From Bradyrhizobium aeschynomenes (lineage in GTDB: Bacteria > Pseudomonadota > Alphaproteobacteria > Rhizobiales > Xanthobacteraceae), in NCBI RefSeq assembly GCF_013178945.1, contig NZ_JABFDM010000013.1:102564-166563 (forward strand): DNA of 64,000 nt. Direction: 5' to 3'. Numbering within the stretch: the first letter of the stretch is position 1; each line of letters opens with the position of its first letter. The position numbers were made by a program, and so were the translations under genes. Shown piece after piece: positions 34,792 to 44,064 of this stretch. The notes beneath the pieces were generated by a model that was not told the origin of the DNA, did no database searches, and saw nothing but the letters and a program-made list of their open reading frames with translations.

Positions 34792-35940
34792 TCAGGCCCG
34801 GTCGACCCTGACGACGCGGCCCTTGTCGATGGCGAGCGCGAGCTTGCCATGCTTCAGCGCCAGCGCGGCCTCGCCGAACAGCTCCCGCCGCCAGCCCTGC
34901 AGTGCAGCAACGTCGGCATGATCGTCCGCGGCGATCTGCTCGAGATCGTCGACGGTGGCGATGACCTTGCTGGCGACGGCATGGCGCTCCGAGGTCATGC
35001 GCAGCAGCACCTTGAGCAGCTCGACGATCGCGGCGCCGTTGGAGTTGTTGCGCGGCTTCTCCAGCTTGGGCAGGGCCGCGAGATCGCGGGCCAGCCCGCG
35101 CTGCACGGCGGCGACGATGTCGGACCCCCATTTGGAGCGCTCGAAGCCCTTGGGCAGCGAGCGGAGATTGCCGAGCTTCTCGATCGAGGTCGGCGCGTGG
35201 GTGGCGATGTCGCCGACGGCATCGTCCTTCATGACACGGCTGCGCGGCACGTCGCGGCTCTGCGCCTCCTGCTCGCGCCAGGCGGCGACCTCGATCAGCA
35301 CCGCGAGCTCCTTGGGCTTGCGGACGCGGGTCTTCAGCCGTTCCCAGGCGCGCTCGGGATGGAAATCGTAGGTCTTGGGCGAGGTCAGGATCTCCATCTC
35401 CTCGCTGACCCAGTCGCTGCGGCCGCGCTTCTTCAGGTCGGCGTCGAGGGCAGCGAACACGTCGCGCAGGTGGGTGACGTCGGCCTCGGCGTAATGCGCC
35501 TGCTCCTTGGTCAGCGGCCGGCGGGACCAGTCGGTGAAGCGATGGGTCTTGTCGGGGCGGTGGCCGGTGATGCGCTCGACCAGCTGGTCATAGGCGATGC
35601 TGTCGCCGTATCCCAGCACCATCGCAGCGACTTGGGTATCGAAGATCGGGTGCGGCACGATGCCGGCCCGGTGCCAGATGATCTCGATGTCCTGGCGGGC
35701 GGCGTGGAAGACCTTCAGGACCTTCTCATTGGCCATCAGCTCGAAGAACGCCTTGAGATCGATGCCCTCGGCGAGCGCGTCGATCACCACGGCTTCGTCC
35801 GGGCTCGCCATCTGCACGACGCAGAGCAGCGGGTAGTAGGTGGTTTCCCGCAGGAACTCGGTATCGACGGTGATGACCGGGTGCTGGGCGAGGCGGGCGC
35901 AGGCGGCTGCGAGGTCCGCGGTGGTCGTGATCAAGTCCAT
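34792..35940 (-). CDS. rnd: Ribonuclease D
   Basis: DEDDy-type 3-prime to 5-prime exoribonuclease involved in tRNA and stable RNA end trimming. The 382-residue protein shows the three exonuclease motifs: VDTEFLRE (Exo I), FHAARQDIEI (Exo II) and HYAEADVTHL (Exo III, catalytic Tyr then Asp). One or two HRDC-like helical domains make up the C-terminal half. Length matches alphaproteobacterial RNase D. Start ATG 35940 leads directly into ITTTADLAAAC. In Bradyrhizobium relatives this gene commonly lies near aspS, as it does here with selO in between. Confidence 0.95.
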   Translation of the reverse strand: MDLITTTADLAAACARLAQHPVITVDTEFLRETTYYPLLCVVQMASPDEAVVIDALAEGIDLKAFFELMANEKVLKVFHAARQDIEIIWHRAGIVPHPIFDTQVAAMVLGYGDSIAYDQLVERITGHRPDKTHRFTDWSRRPLTKEQAHYAEADVTHLRDVFAALDADLKKRGRSDWVSEEMEILTSPKTYDFHPERAWERLKTRVRKPKELAVLIEVAAWREQEAQSRDVPRSRVMKDDAVGDIATHAPTSIEKLGNLRSLPKGFERSKWGSDIVAAVQRGLARDLAALPKLEKPRNNSNGAAIVELLKVLLRMTSERHAVASKVIATVDDLEQIAADDHADVAALQGWRRELFGEAALALKHGKLALAIDKGRVVRVDRA

Positions 35941-36118
35941 GAACGATCCATGACGAGGCTCTTACGCCGTCGTCCGAAAACGCTGACAAGTCAAGGGTGT
36001 CGGCAAAGGGTACGAGACGAAATTCATCTCCGCTTGTCGGCCCAATCCGCCCCGAACGCAAGCGCCGCGGTGTCAGTCGATCGCTCTATGTTTGATGATG
36101 ACCCGGCCTGGAGGCCTG

Positions 36119-36307
36119 TCAGTGGTGCCTGACGCGGCCCGAGGGCCGCCGCCCGGAGGGCACCGCGAGCACGATCAGGCACAGCGCGATCATCGCCAGA
36201 CCCATGAATTCGAACACCAGCGCGTCCACCTTCGCGACCTCCCCGAGTTGTTGCTTCAACTTGTCGGGGCTGCGTTGATCGTTTCTTAAGGACCCCGGCG
36301 TGGTCAA
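36119..36307 (-). CDS. Possible small single-span membrane protein
   Basis: A 62-residue frame with a TTG start and no clear ribosome-binding site. The middle contains one hydrophobic helix (FEFMGLAMIALCLIVLAVP) followed by a basic tail (SGRRPSGRVRHH), as in a small membrane protein with an inside C terminus. It sits between selO and rnd on the same strand as both. It could be a fortuitous frame; the helix and the 399-nt gap without another candidate are the only support. Confidence 0.35.
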   Translation of the reverse strand: MTTPGSLRNDQRSPDKLKQQLGEVAKVDALVFEFMGLAMIALCLIVLAVPSGRRPSGRVRHH

Positions 36308-36339
36308 GGCGATGGTGGACGCGAAGTTAAGACTGCGTG

Positions 36340-37815
36340 TCAGGTGCCGCAGAAGGTCTGCAGCACGCGCTCTTCCGGCTGCGGCGGCTCGGCGTAATCG
36401 GCGCGATCCGGCTGGTCGTCATAGGGCTTTGCCAGCACCGCATGCAGCTCCTCGAACGGCGCGTAGTCGTCATTCTCGACCGCCGCGGTGATGACCGCCT
36501 CGATGCGGTGGTTGCGCGGGATGAAGGCCGGGTTGACCTTGCGCATGGCCTCGCGCCGCTCGGCCGGGGTTTGCGATTCCAATGCCAGCCGCTGCTGCCA
36601 GCGGGCGGCCCATTCGTCGAACCCTGCGGGATCCTCGAACAGGGCGCGGACCTCGCCGAGATCACCGCTACCCGCGGCGTCGCTGAGTCGGCGGAACGTC
36701 AGGGTGAAATCGACCTTGGCCGCGGCCATGGTGTCGAACAGTGCCTGGGCCAGCGGCTGGTCGCCCTCGCGCTGAGAGAACAGGCCGAGCTTTCGGCGCA
36801 GGCCCGTCTGGTGCGCCTCGGTGAACTGAGCCGCAAAACCGTCGAGCGCAGCCTCGGCCTGCTTGATCGCCTGGTCCTTGTCGTCGCCGAACAGCGGCAG
36901 CAGGCATTCGGCCAGCCGGGTCAGGTTCCACAGCGCGATGCGCGGCTGGTTGGCGAAGGCATAGCGGCCGAACTCGTCGATCGAGGAGAACACCTGCTTC
37001 GGATCATAGGCGTCCATGAAGGCGCAGGGGCCGTAATCGATGGTTTCGCCCGAGACGGAGGTGTTGTCGGTGTTCATGACGCCGTGGATGAACCCGACCA
37101 GCAGCCAATCGGCAATCAGCTTGGCCTGGCGTGCGATCACCGCGTCGAGCAGGGCATGATACGGCCGCTCGGCGCCGGCGAGATCGGGATAGTGCCGGCT
37201 GATGACGTGATCGGCGAGCCGGCGCACCGCGTCGGTATCCTGGCGTGCGGCGAAATATTGGAACGTGCCGACCCGGATGTGGCTGGTGGCGACGCGCGTC
37301 AGCACCGCGCCGGGCAGGGCGATGCCGCGATTGACCTGCTCGCCGGTGACCACGGCCGCCAGCGACCGGGTGGTTGGAATGCCCAACGCCGCCATGGCCT
37401 CGCTGACGATGTATTCGCGCAAGACCGGCCCGAGTGCCGCCCGGCCGTCGCCCCGTCGCGAGAACGGGGTCGGGCCGGAGCCCTTGAGCTGGATGTCGCG
37501 GCGGACGCCGTTGCGGTCGACGACTTCACCGAGCAGCACCGCCCGGCCGTCGCCGAGTTGCGGCACGAAATGCCCGAACTGGTGCCCGGCATAGGCCATC
37601 GCGATCGGCTCGGCGCCTTCGGGCACGGTCTTGCCGGCCAGGATCTCGGCGCCCTCCGGCGTCTCGAGCTCGGCCGGGTTCAGCCCGAGCTCCTCGGCCA
37701 GCGGCCGGTTGAGCTTGATCAGGCGCGGCGCGGCGACCGGGGTGGGCGCCACCCGGGCAAAGAAATTGTCCGGCAGCGCGGCGTAGGAGTTCTGGAAGGG
37801 GAAATGCACGGTCAT
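36340..37815 (-). CDS. selO: Protein adenylyltransferase SelO (YdiU family)
   Basis: Pseudokinase-fold enzyme that transfers AMP from ATP to hydroxyl side chains of target proteins, linked to redox stress. The 491-residue protein shows the YdiU signatures MAYAGHQFGHFVPQLGDGRA, LKGSGPTPFSRRGDGRA and HGVMNTDNTSVSGETIDYGP, where the inverted active-site Asp and Asn lie. Length is normal. It is divergent from aspS. This family has no required operon partner. Confidence 0.94.
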   Translation of the reverse strand: MTVHFPFQNSYAALPDNFFARVAPTPVAAPRLIKLNRPLAEELGLNPAELETPEGAEILAGKTVPEGAEPIAMAYAGHQFGHFVPQLGDGRAVLLGEVVDRNGVRRDIQLKGSGPTPFSRRGDGRAALGPVLREYIVSEAMAALGIPTTRSLAAVVTGEQVNRGIALPGAVLTRVATSHIRVGTFQYFAARQDTDAVRRLADHVISRHYPDLAGAERPYHALLDAVIARQAKLIADWLLVGFIHGVMNTDNTSVSGETIDYGPCAFMDAYDPKQVFSSIDEFGRYAFANQPRIALWNLTRLAECLLPLFGDDKDQAIKQAEAALDGFAAQFTEAHQTGLRRKLGLFSQREGDQPLAQALFDTMAAAKVDFTLTFRRLSDAAGSGDLGEVRALFEDPAGFDEWAARWQQRLALESQTPAERREAMRKVNPAFIPRNHRIEAVITAAVENDDYAPFEELHAVLAKPYDDQPDRADYAEPPQPEERVLQTFCGT

Positions 37816-38078
37816 GGCTCCAAGATAGGCGCGGGCCGGCCGCTTTTCGAGCCCAAACGGCCGTCAGATGAGCGTTTCAGCGCCAGCTCAATTCGGCATC
37901 AGCGCCGACGTTGCAGTGCGGGTCGAGGCGGGCGGCCTTTATCCGGCGCGAAGCCGAAAAGGCCCGTTCCTGCGGTTGCCGCGCCGGGGCGGCTCGGCTA
38001 AACCCAGCGCGCATTCGGCCATGCGCCTTCGCGGCTGCGCCGATTCCCTTTTCCTCACGCCGACCATTCAGGACGACC

Positions 38079-39851
38079 ATGCATCGCTACCGGACCCATA
38101 CCTGCGGCGCGCTCCGCGACAGCAACATCGGAGAGACGGTCCGGCTGTCCGGCTGGTGCCATCGCATCCGCGACCATGGCGGCGTGCTGTTCGTCGACCT
38201 GCGCGACCATTACGGCATCACCCAATGCGTCGTCGATCCCGACTCCAAGGCGTTCGGGCTGGCCGAGAAGCTGCGCTCGGAATGGGTCGTGCGCATGGAA
38301 GGCAAGGTCCGTCACCGTCCCGAGGGCACCGAGAATGCCGAGCTGCCGACCGGGCAGGTCGAGCTCTACGTCGCCGACATCGAGGTGCTCGGCCCCGCGG
38401 CCGAGCTGCCGCTGCCGGTGTTCGGCGAGCAGGACTACCCCGAGGACATCCGGCTGAAGTATCGCTTCCTCGACCTGCGCCGCGACAGGCTGCATCAGAA
38501 CATCATGACCCGCGGCGCGATCATCGATTCGATGCGCCGGCGGATGAAGGAGCAGGGCTTCTTCGAATTCCAGACGCCGATCCTGACCGCGTCCTCGCCG
38601 GAGGGCGCGCGCGACTTCCTGGTGCCCTCGCGCATCCATCCCGGCAAGTTCTACGCGCTGCCGCAGGCGCCGCAGCAGTACAAGCAGCTCTTGATGATGT
38701 CGGGCTTCGACCGCTACTTCCAGATCGCGCCGTGCTTCCGCGACGAGGACCCGCGCGCCGACCGCCTGCCCGGCGAGTTCTATCAGCTCGACGTCGAGAT
38801 GAGCTTCGTCGAGCAGGAGGACGTGTTCGCGGCGATGGAGCCGGTGATCACCGGCGTGTTCGAGGACTTTGCCAAGGGCAAGCCGGTCACCAAGGGCTGG
38901 CCGCGCATCCCGTTCGCCGAGGCGCTGCGCAAATACGGCACCGACAAGCCGGACCTGCGCAATCCGCTCGAGATGCAGGACGTCTCCGAGCACTTCCGCG
39001 GCTCCGGCTTCAAGGTGTTCGCGCGCATGCTCGAGGACCCGAAGAATCAGGTCTGGGCGATCCCGGCGCCGGGTGGCGGCAGCCGCGCGTTCTGCGACCG
39101 CATGAACTCCTGGGCGCAGGGCGAAGGCCAGCCCGGCCTCGGCTACATCATGTGGCGCGAGGGCGGCGAGGGCGCGGGTCCGCTCGCCAACAACATCGGT
39201 CCGGAGCGCACGGCTGCGATCCGCAGGCAGCTCGGCACCAAGGAGGGCGATGCCGCCTTCTTCGTGGCTGGCGATCCCGACAAGTTCTGGAAGTTCGCAG
39301 GCCTCGCCCGCACCAAGGTCGGCGAGGAATTGAACCTGATCGACAAGGACCGCTTCGCGCTGGCCTGGATCGTCGACTTCCCGATGTACGAGTACAACGA
39401 GGACGACAAGAAGGTCGACTTCTCGCACAATCCGTTCTCGATGCCGCAGGGCGGCCTGGAAGCGTTGCAGACCAAGGACCCGCTGACCATCAAGGCGTTC
39501 CAGTACGACATCGCCTGCAACGGCTACGAGATCGCCTCCGGCGGTATCCGTAACCACAAGCCGGAAGCGATGGTGAAGGCGTTCGAGATCGCGGGCTATG
39601 GCGAGCAGGAGGTGGTCGACCGCTTCGGCGGCATGTACCGCGCCTTCCAGTACGGCGCCCCGCCGCATGGCGGCATGGCCGCCGGCGTCGACCGCATCGT
39701 GATGCTGCTCTGCGGCACCACCAACCTGCGCGAGATCTCGCTGTTCCCGATGAATCAGCAGGCCATGGACCTGCTGATGGGCGCGCCGTCGGAAGCCACC
39801 ACCAAGCAGCTCCGCGAGTTGCACATCAGGACCAACCTGCCGAACAAGTAG
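38079..39851 (+). CDS. aspS: Aspartyl-tRNA synthetase
   Basis: Class II synthetase of the bacterial type, 590 residues, with an N-terminal OB-fold anticodon-binding domain (RYRTHTCGALRDSNIGETV start). The catalytic core has motif 2 (FRDEDPRADRLPGEF) and motif 3 (GAPPHGGMAAGVDRIVMLL), and the bacterial GAD insertion domain lies in between at about 285-410. The frame is open to 37911, but ATG 38079 gives the standard start. Typical of essential synthetases it stands as a single gene. Confidence 0.97.
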   Translation: MHRYRTHTCGALRDSNIGETVRLSGWCHRIRDHGGVLFVDLRDHYGITQCVVDPDSKAFGLAEKLRSEWVVRMEGKVRHRPEGTENAELPTGQVELYVADIEVLGPAAELPLPVFGEQDYPEDIRLKYRFLDLRRDRLHQNIMTRGAIIDSMRRRMKEQGFFEFQTPILTASSPEGARDFLVPSRIHPGKFYALPQAPQQYKQLLMMSGFDRYFQIAPCFRDEDPRADRLPGEFYQLDVEMSFVEQEDVFAAMEPVITGVFEDFAKGKPVTKGWPRIPFAEALRKYGTDKPDLRNPLEMQDVSEHFRGSGFKVFARMLEDPKNQVWAIPAPGGGSRAFCDRMNSWAQGEGQPGLGYIMWREGGEGAGPLANNIGPERTAAIRRQLGTKEGDAAFFVAGDPDKFWKFAGLARTKVGEELNLIDKDRFALAWIVDFPMYEYNEDDKKVDFSHNPFSMPQGGLEALQTKDPLTIKAFQYDIACNGYEIASGGIRNHKPEAMVKAFEIAGYGEQEVVDRFGGMYRAFQYGAPPHGGMAAGVDRIVMLLCGTTNLREISLFPMNQQAMDLLMGAPSEATTKQLRELHIRTNLPNK

Positions 39852-39896
39852 GTCGGCAGACGGTCTCGCGTCGCCGCCCTCATCCGGGCGACGACA

Positions 39897-40484
39897 TCAC
39901 GCCGCCGGCCGCCCGGGCAACATCCGCGTCAGCACGCCGTCGCGGCGCACGGCGTGGTGAAACAGCGCCGCGGCGACATGCAGGCCGACCACGACCCAGG
40001 CGATCCACTTGCCGACGAAATGATGGACCGCATCGACGGGCGGTTCGAACGCCTCCCAGGATAGCGCCCAGCGGGATTCCATCCAGCCGAACAGCGCGGT
40101 CTCGCGGAAGCTCGGGACCGCGAACGCTCCGAAATCGGTCGCGGCATCGGTGCCGATATAGCCGGTCAGCGGCATCAGGATCAGCAGGGCGTAGAGCCCC
40201 AAATGCGCGGCGTGCGCAAGCCATGCCTCGGCATGCGATGCATGCGGCTGATCGGGCTGCACGTTGACGAGCCGCCACAGCAGGCGCGGCACGACGGAGA
40301 CGCCGACGAAGATACCGAGCACCCAATGGACATTGAGCACCGGCAGAACTTCGGGCGCCGTGTCGTCCATGAACCAGATGACGTAGTACACGACGGCATA
40401 GGCCGCGATGAACGCAGCCGCGCTGGTCCAATGGAAGAACTTCGCGATCGCGCCGAACTCCATCCTCGTATTCTTCCACGGCAT
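39897..40484 (-). CDS. Cytochrome b561
   Basis: Inner-membrane dihaem protein of 195 residues with four transmembrane helices. Expected haem-ligand histidines are visible in KFFHWTSAAAF, LNVHWVLGIF, HAAHLGLYALL and VGLHVAAALFHH. Such proteins pass electrons from ubiquinol to periplasmic acceptors, possibly superoxide. ATG 40484 is preferred because GAGGGG lies 8 nt upstream; the frame continues upstream to 40577. It converges on aspS. A hairpin CGTCGCC/GGCGACG (39869-39893) lies in the gap between the two genes. Confidence 0.88.
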   Translation of the reverse strand: MPWKNTRMEFGAIAKFFHWTSAAAFIAAYAVVYYVIWFMDDTAPEVLPVLNVHWVLGIFVGVSVVPRLLWRLVNVQPDQPHASHAEAWLAHAAHLGLYALLILMPLTGYIGTDAATDFGAFAVPSFRETALFGWMESRWALSWEAFEPPVDAVHHFVGKWIAWVVVGLHVAAALFHHAVRRDGVLTRMLPGRPAA

Positions 40485-41081
40485 CACGGATCCCCTCGCA
40501 CTCACGGCGCACCGGCAGCCGCGATCTGCTGCTATCGTCAGAGCGCCCGCTGGGCCAGAGGCTTGCGCGTGCGCCAAGCGGTCGCTCCCGTCAAATTCGC
40601 CTCACCTTGTCGTTATCGATACCGAACTGCGGCAAGCCGTCGCTGGTCGTGTCGCGGGGCGCGCTCCGTCGGACGCAAGATGACCCAGCCTTGAAAGCGT
40701 CGCTCTGCATTTGATGTTCTCGCGTTAACGCCGGTTAAGACTGCTAACAACTTCATCGTGGCGTCCGATCGCGTCCGGGCCGGGCCGGATACATCACAGG
40801 CGCCGCATCGACATCATCGGCGGGACGGCTACACCTTCCGCCGCGCACCTCGGCAAACCGTTGATTCTCAGAACTAATCGAGCATGCGGGTTGTTAGTCC
40901 GGGACGTTGCACGACGTCGCCCGAAACGGGGTGGCGCGATGTCGCGTGCCGCAAGTTCCAGGGGGCCGGCGATCGGACGAATGGATATTGCGGTGTCATG
41001 CAACCTGTCCTTAATACGATGCCTGTCTGACTCACGTAGTGAACATAGCCAACCAATCAGAAGAAAACGGATAGCTCAAAA
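40485..41081. other. 597-base intergenic region, no gene supported
   Basis: The divergent gap between the cytochrome b561 gene and the periplasmic binding protein gene is unusually long. It has patches of lower GC (around 40710-40770 and 41010-41080). Open frames look random. It must hold both promoters, but none could be assigned with confidence. Confidence 0.5.
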
Positions 41082-42638
41082 ATGACCGTTCGCTGGTGTG
41101 CGCTCCTTCTCGGAGTCTGCTTCTTCGCGTCTTCCGCTTCCGCTGCTCCCATTGCCCCCGATGTCGTTCGTGATCTCGCCTCCCGCGTCGGGCCGGTCGT
41201 CGGTCAGGCCGCGACCTGCCGCGAGATTGCCCAGGGGCGCGTCCAGACCATCATCGATCAGTTCAGCGAGGTGATCCGTCAGGGCTCGTCCAACAGCGGC
41301 GAGCGCGACGGGCTCATCCGCAGCTTCAACAGCTACATCGCCGAGGGCCGCGGTCGGGTCGCGTCCTCGCAGGTGAATTGCCAGACCGCAGAGCGCCAAT
41401 TGGCGGAGCTCGAGCGATCCCTGAGCCAGCAGCAGTCCGCGGCTCCTACGCTGTCCTTCGCGCTGGCGCCCACGACCGCAGCCGCAGCGACGCAGCCCAC
41501 CGCCAATCTGCCGCCACCGCTTCCGCACGGCGTCAGCGATTCCGAGATCCGCTTCGGCACCGTCATTCCGTTCTCCGGCGTCCGCAAGGAGTCCGCGCGG
41601 CAGATGAAGCTCGGCATCGAGACGGCGTTCGCCCGCACCAATGATGCCGGCGGCATCAATGGCCGCAAGCTGCGGCTGGTCGCTGCCGACGACGGCTATG
41701 ATCCCACGCGGACGCTCGGCGCCATGACCCAGCTGTACGAGAAGGACCAGGTCTTCGGCTTCATCGGCAACATGGGCACGGCCAACAATGCGGTTGCGAT
41801 CCCTTACGCGCTGGAGCGCCGCGCGCTGTTCTTTGCACCCTATAGCGGCTCCGCCGTCGTGCGCCGCGATCCGCCGGACCGCTACGTCTTCAACTATCGT
41901 GCAAGCTACGCGGAGGAGACCGCCGCGATCGTGCGCTATCTGATGAAGGTCAAGCGCATTCCGGCGAAGCAGATCGCGGTGTTCGCGCAGAACGATGCGT
42001 ATGGCGATGACGGCGCCAACGGCGTCGCCAAGGCCTTCCGCTCGCTCGGCATCAACGACCCGATCATCCGCTACGGCTTTCCGCGCGGCTCGCTGGACGT
42101 CGACGAGGCCGTCAGCAAGCTGAAGGCGCAGACCAAGCCCGCGATCAAGGCCGTGATCATGATCGCGACCGACCGCGCGGCAGCGAAGTTCATCGAGAAG
42201 ACCCACGAGGCGGTGCCGGGATTGATCTACGCCAACATCTCGGCGGTCGGATCGTCGTCGCTGGCCGCCGAGCTGAAGCTGCTCGGCAGCAAATACACCA
42301 ACGGTGTCATCGTCACGCAGGGCGTTCCCTCGGTCGCGGGCTATTCGAGCCTCGTGCTCGACTACAAGACCGCACTGGCCAAGTACTTCCCCGGCGAAGC
42401 GCCTGACTACACCTCGCTGGAGGGCTTCATCTCGGCGAGCATCCTGATCCAGGCGCTGAAGCAGACGGCGCCGCTGGACACCGAGCGACTGGTCGATACG
42501 CTGGAGTCGATGCAGAGCATCGATCTCGGCCTCGGCAGCAAGCTCTCTTTCGGACGCGCCGAGCACCAGGCCTCGCACAAGATCTGGGGCACCGCGCTCG
42601 ACGAGACCGGCACTTACCAGGCGATCGAGCTGGAATGA
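41082..42638 (+). CDS. Periplasmic substrate-binding protein (branched-chain amino acid type) with an added N-terminal domain
   Basis: A 518-residue exported protein. Signal peptide about 1-21 (SASA). An extra helical region at about 25-125 contains two Cys (ATCREI, NCQTAERQ) and a Ala/Pro linker. The Leu/Ile/Val-binding-protein-like receptor domain runs from about 148 (SEIRFGTVIPFSGVRKESARQ) to the end. Ordinary receptors of this class are about 370-400 residues, so the N-terminal domain is added. No permease or ATPase genes of an ABC transporter are next to it, so it is an orphan; a sensory or regulatory role is possible. The ligand is unknown. Confidence 0.85.
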   Translation: MTVRWCALLLGVCFFASSASAAPIAPDVVRDLASRVGPVVGQAATCREIAQGRVQTIIDQFSEVIRQGSSNSGERDGLIRSFNSYIAEGRGRVASSQVNCQTAERQLAELERSLSQQQSAAPTLSFALAPTTAAAATQPTANLPPPLPHGVSDSEIRFGTVIPFSGVRKESARQMKLGIETAFARTNDAGGINGRKLRLVAADDGYDPTRTLGAMTQLYEKDQVFGFIGNMGTANNAVAIPYALERRALFFAPYSGSAVVRRDPPDRYVFNYRASYAEETAAIVRYLMKVKRIPAKQIAVFAQNDAYGDDGANGVAKAFRSLGINDPIIRYGFPRGSLDVDEAVSKLKAQTKPAIKAVIMIATDRAAAKFIEKTHEAVPGLIYANISAVGSSSLAAELKLLGSKYTNGVIVTQGVPSVAGYSSLVLDYKTALAKYFPGEAPDYTSLEGFISASILIQALKQTAPLDTERLVDTLESMQSIDLGLGSKLSFGRAEHQASHKIWGTALDETGTYQAIELE

Positions 42639-42648
42639 TGCGCGAGGC

Positions 42649-42684
42649 GGGGCGGCAAGCCGCGGTCATCGCGCTTGCCGTCCC
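42649..42684 (+). terminator. Long hairpin after the binding-protein gene
   Basis: GGGGCGGCAAG pairs with CTTGCCGTCCC (one G-U), continuing into an inner CGCG/CGCG with a single bulge and a 5-nt loop. The stem of about 15 bp is strong but not followed by a U-tract. It lies 11 nt after the stop. Confidence 0.5.
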
Positions 42685-42734
42685 GACCGCTTATGGCATC
42701 GTGCATGGTGGTGGAATGAGTCGCACGGCGCTGC

Positions 42735-43184
42735 ATGTTGACGATCGCAATGGAAAACCCGTCCGCGGCTGATTCCGATGCCCTGATGGCGGAGCTGTCG
42801 GCGACACTCGCCCGCATCACCGGCGATAGCGGCCGGTCGTCGTTCGACCCGGATGATGTGCGCGGGCCGCAGGCGTGCTTCGTCGTCGCGCGTGATGGCG
42901 AAGGGCAGGCGGTCGGCTGCGGCGCGCTGCGGCCCCTGGCGGCAGGAATTGCGGAGGTGAAACGGATGTATGCGCGTCCCGGCACGCAAGGCGTCGGCGT
43001 GGCGATCCTGCGGCATCTCGAAACGACGGCGGCCGGGTTCGGCTATCGGGCGATCTGGTTGGAGACGCGTCTCGTCAACGTGCGTGCGGTCGCGTTCTAC
43101 GACAAGCACGGCTATCGACGTATCCCGAACTACGGCAAGTACGCCGGCAGGCCGGAGGCGGTATGCTTCGGGAAGAAGCTGTAG
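42735..43184 (+). CDS. GNAT family N-acetyltransferase
   Basis: A 149-residue single-domain GNAT. Key segments: ACFVVARDGEGQAVGCGALRP (beta2-beta3), EVKRMYARPGTQGVGVAILRH with GTQGVG as acyl-CoA loop (the usual Q/RxxGxG/A), and VRAVAFYDKHGYRRIPNYG with the typical C-terminal Tyr. It resembles generic small-molecule or amino-acid acetyltransferases; the substrate is unknown. Start ATG 42735 is the first in frame; an internal ATG (residue 6) is possible. Transcribed alone. Confidence 0.87.
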   Translation: MLTIAMENPSAADSDALMAELSATLARITGDSGRSSFDPDDVRGPQACFVVARDGEGQAVGCGALRPLAAGIAEVKRMYARPGTQGVGVAILRHLETTAAGFGYRAIWLETRLVNVRAVAFYDKHGYRRIPNYGKYAGRPEAVCFGKKL

Positions 43185-44064
43185 CGAGGCCCTGCGGTCT
43201 TTCTGGGCAGCCGTGTGCGCGGAGTGCGCGGACGGTGCCGTCGTGGAACCCATAGCCAATGTGGTCAGACCACCGCCATTTGAAGCCCGCCTTCCCGAGT
43301 TGCAGCGCTTCTGCTCCGAGATAGAAGTAGGAGTCCGGATCCTTGTTGAGGCATCGTCGGGTCTTCGACATCAGCCTCTCGCTCGGGGTCATTCGGTCGT
43401 AGCCCGTTGCACATCTGCCCGACGGGCCATTCCCGCAATCCCGCCATGCGCAGATTGCCCGTCGTGTTAGTTTGCCGCACGGTGCCCCCTTGCACCGACG
43501 GGCAAATCACCTTCACATTTCCGGCCATCCCGCCTCGATGAAGAGGGACGGTTCGCGGTCGTCACGAGACGTGAGGTGGGAGGCGGTGGCTGCATCGTGT
43601 TCGCAACGTGCCGATGGCGCGTGGACGAACGGCACGGTGCAGACGGTCAAGTCGCGTGGTCTCGACACCCCGACGCTGGTGTCAAGCGCAATGCGCGTCA
43701 GCGCATTGTCGCCATGGTGGCCAACAAGCCCGGTGCACCAGGGAGAGCGCGAAGCAGCCGAAAAGCCCATCGCGCAGGGAATGCCGGATGTCGGCTGAAC
43801 CTGTGGTACCTGCCGCCTGCATTCTTCTTCGCAGGCGGGCCATGGGTTGCGGCCAGCAGCCCGGCATTCCCTGCGCCCTCTGTTTGAGGAGGGGGAGCGA
43901 AAGCAGCAAGACTCGGGCACGGCGTGCCGCGAGAACAAGTTTGCATGATCGAACACCGTCCTTGCGAGCGCAGCAAAGGCAGCCCGAAGTTCTCGGCGAA
44001 CCGGCTCAGTTCGTCTCGCGTGCTCGCAGGTATGTCAGCCATCCTTCGTCTCGCCGAGACGCGA
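43185..44064. other. 880-base intergenic region made of decayed repeat sequence
   Basis: No intact gene. Frames on both strands contain fragments that I recall from repetitive Bradyrhizobium intergenic sequence (for example GPDTRC/DTPTLVSS-like phrases around 43640-43690). Base composition stays high. Its right part (43772-43876) is a structured dispersed repeat listed separately, with a second copy at 62.8 kb. Confidence 0.55.
43772..43876 (+). repeat. Structured dispersed repeat, copy A
   Basis: About 105 nt bounded by a perfect 16-bp inverted repeat (GCGCAGGGAATGCCGG at 43772-43787 and its complement at 43861-43876). It carries an inner 8-bp hairpin (CCGCCTGC / GCAGGCGG at 43813-43820 and 43831-43838, loop of 10). 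An inverted, clearly related copy lies at 62767-62866. Confidence 0.8.
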
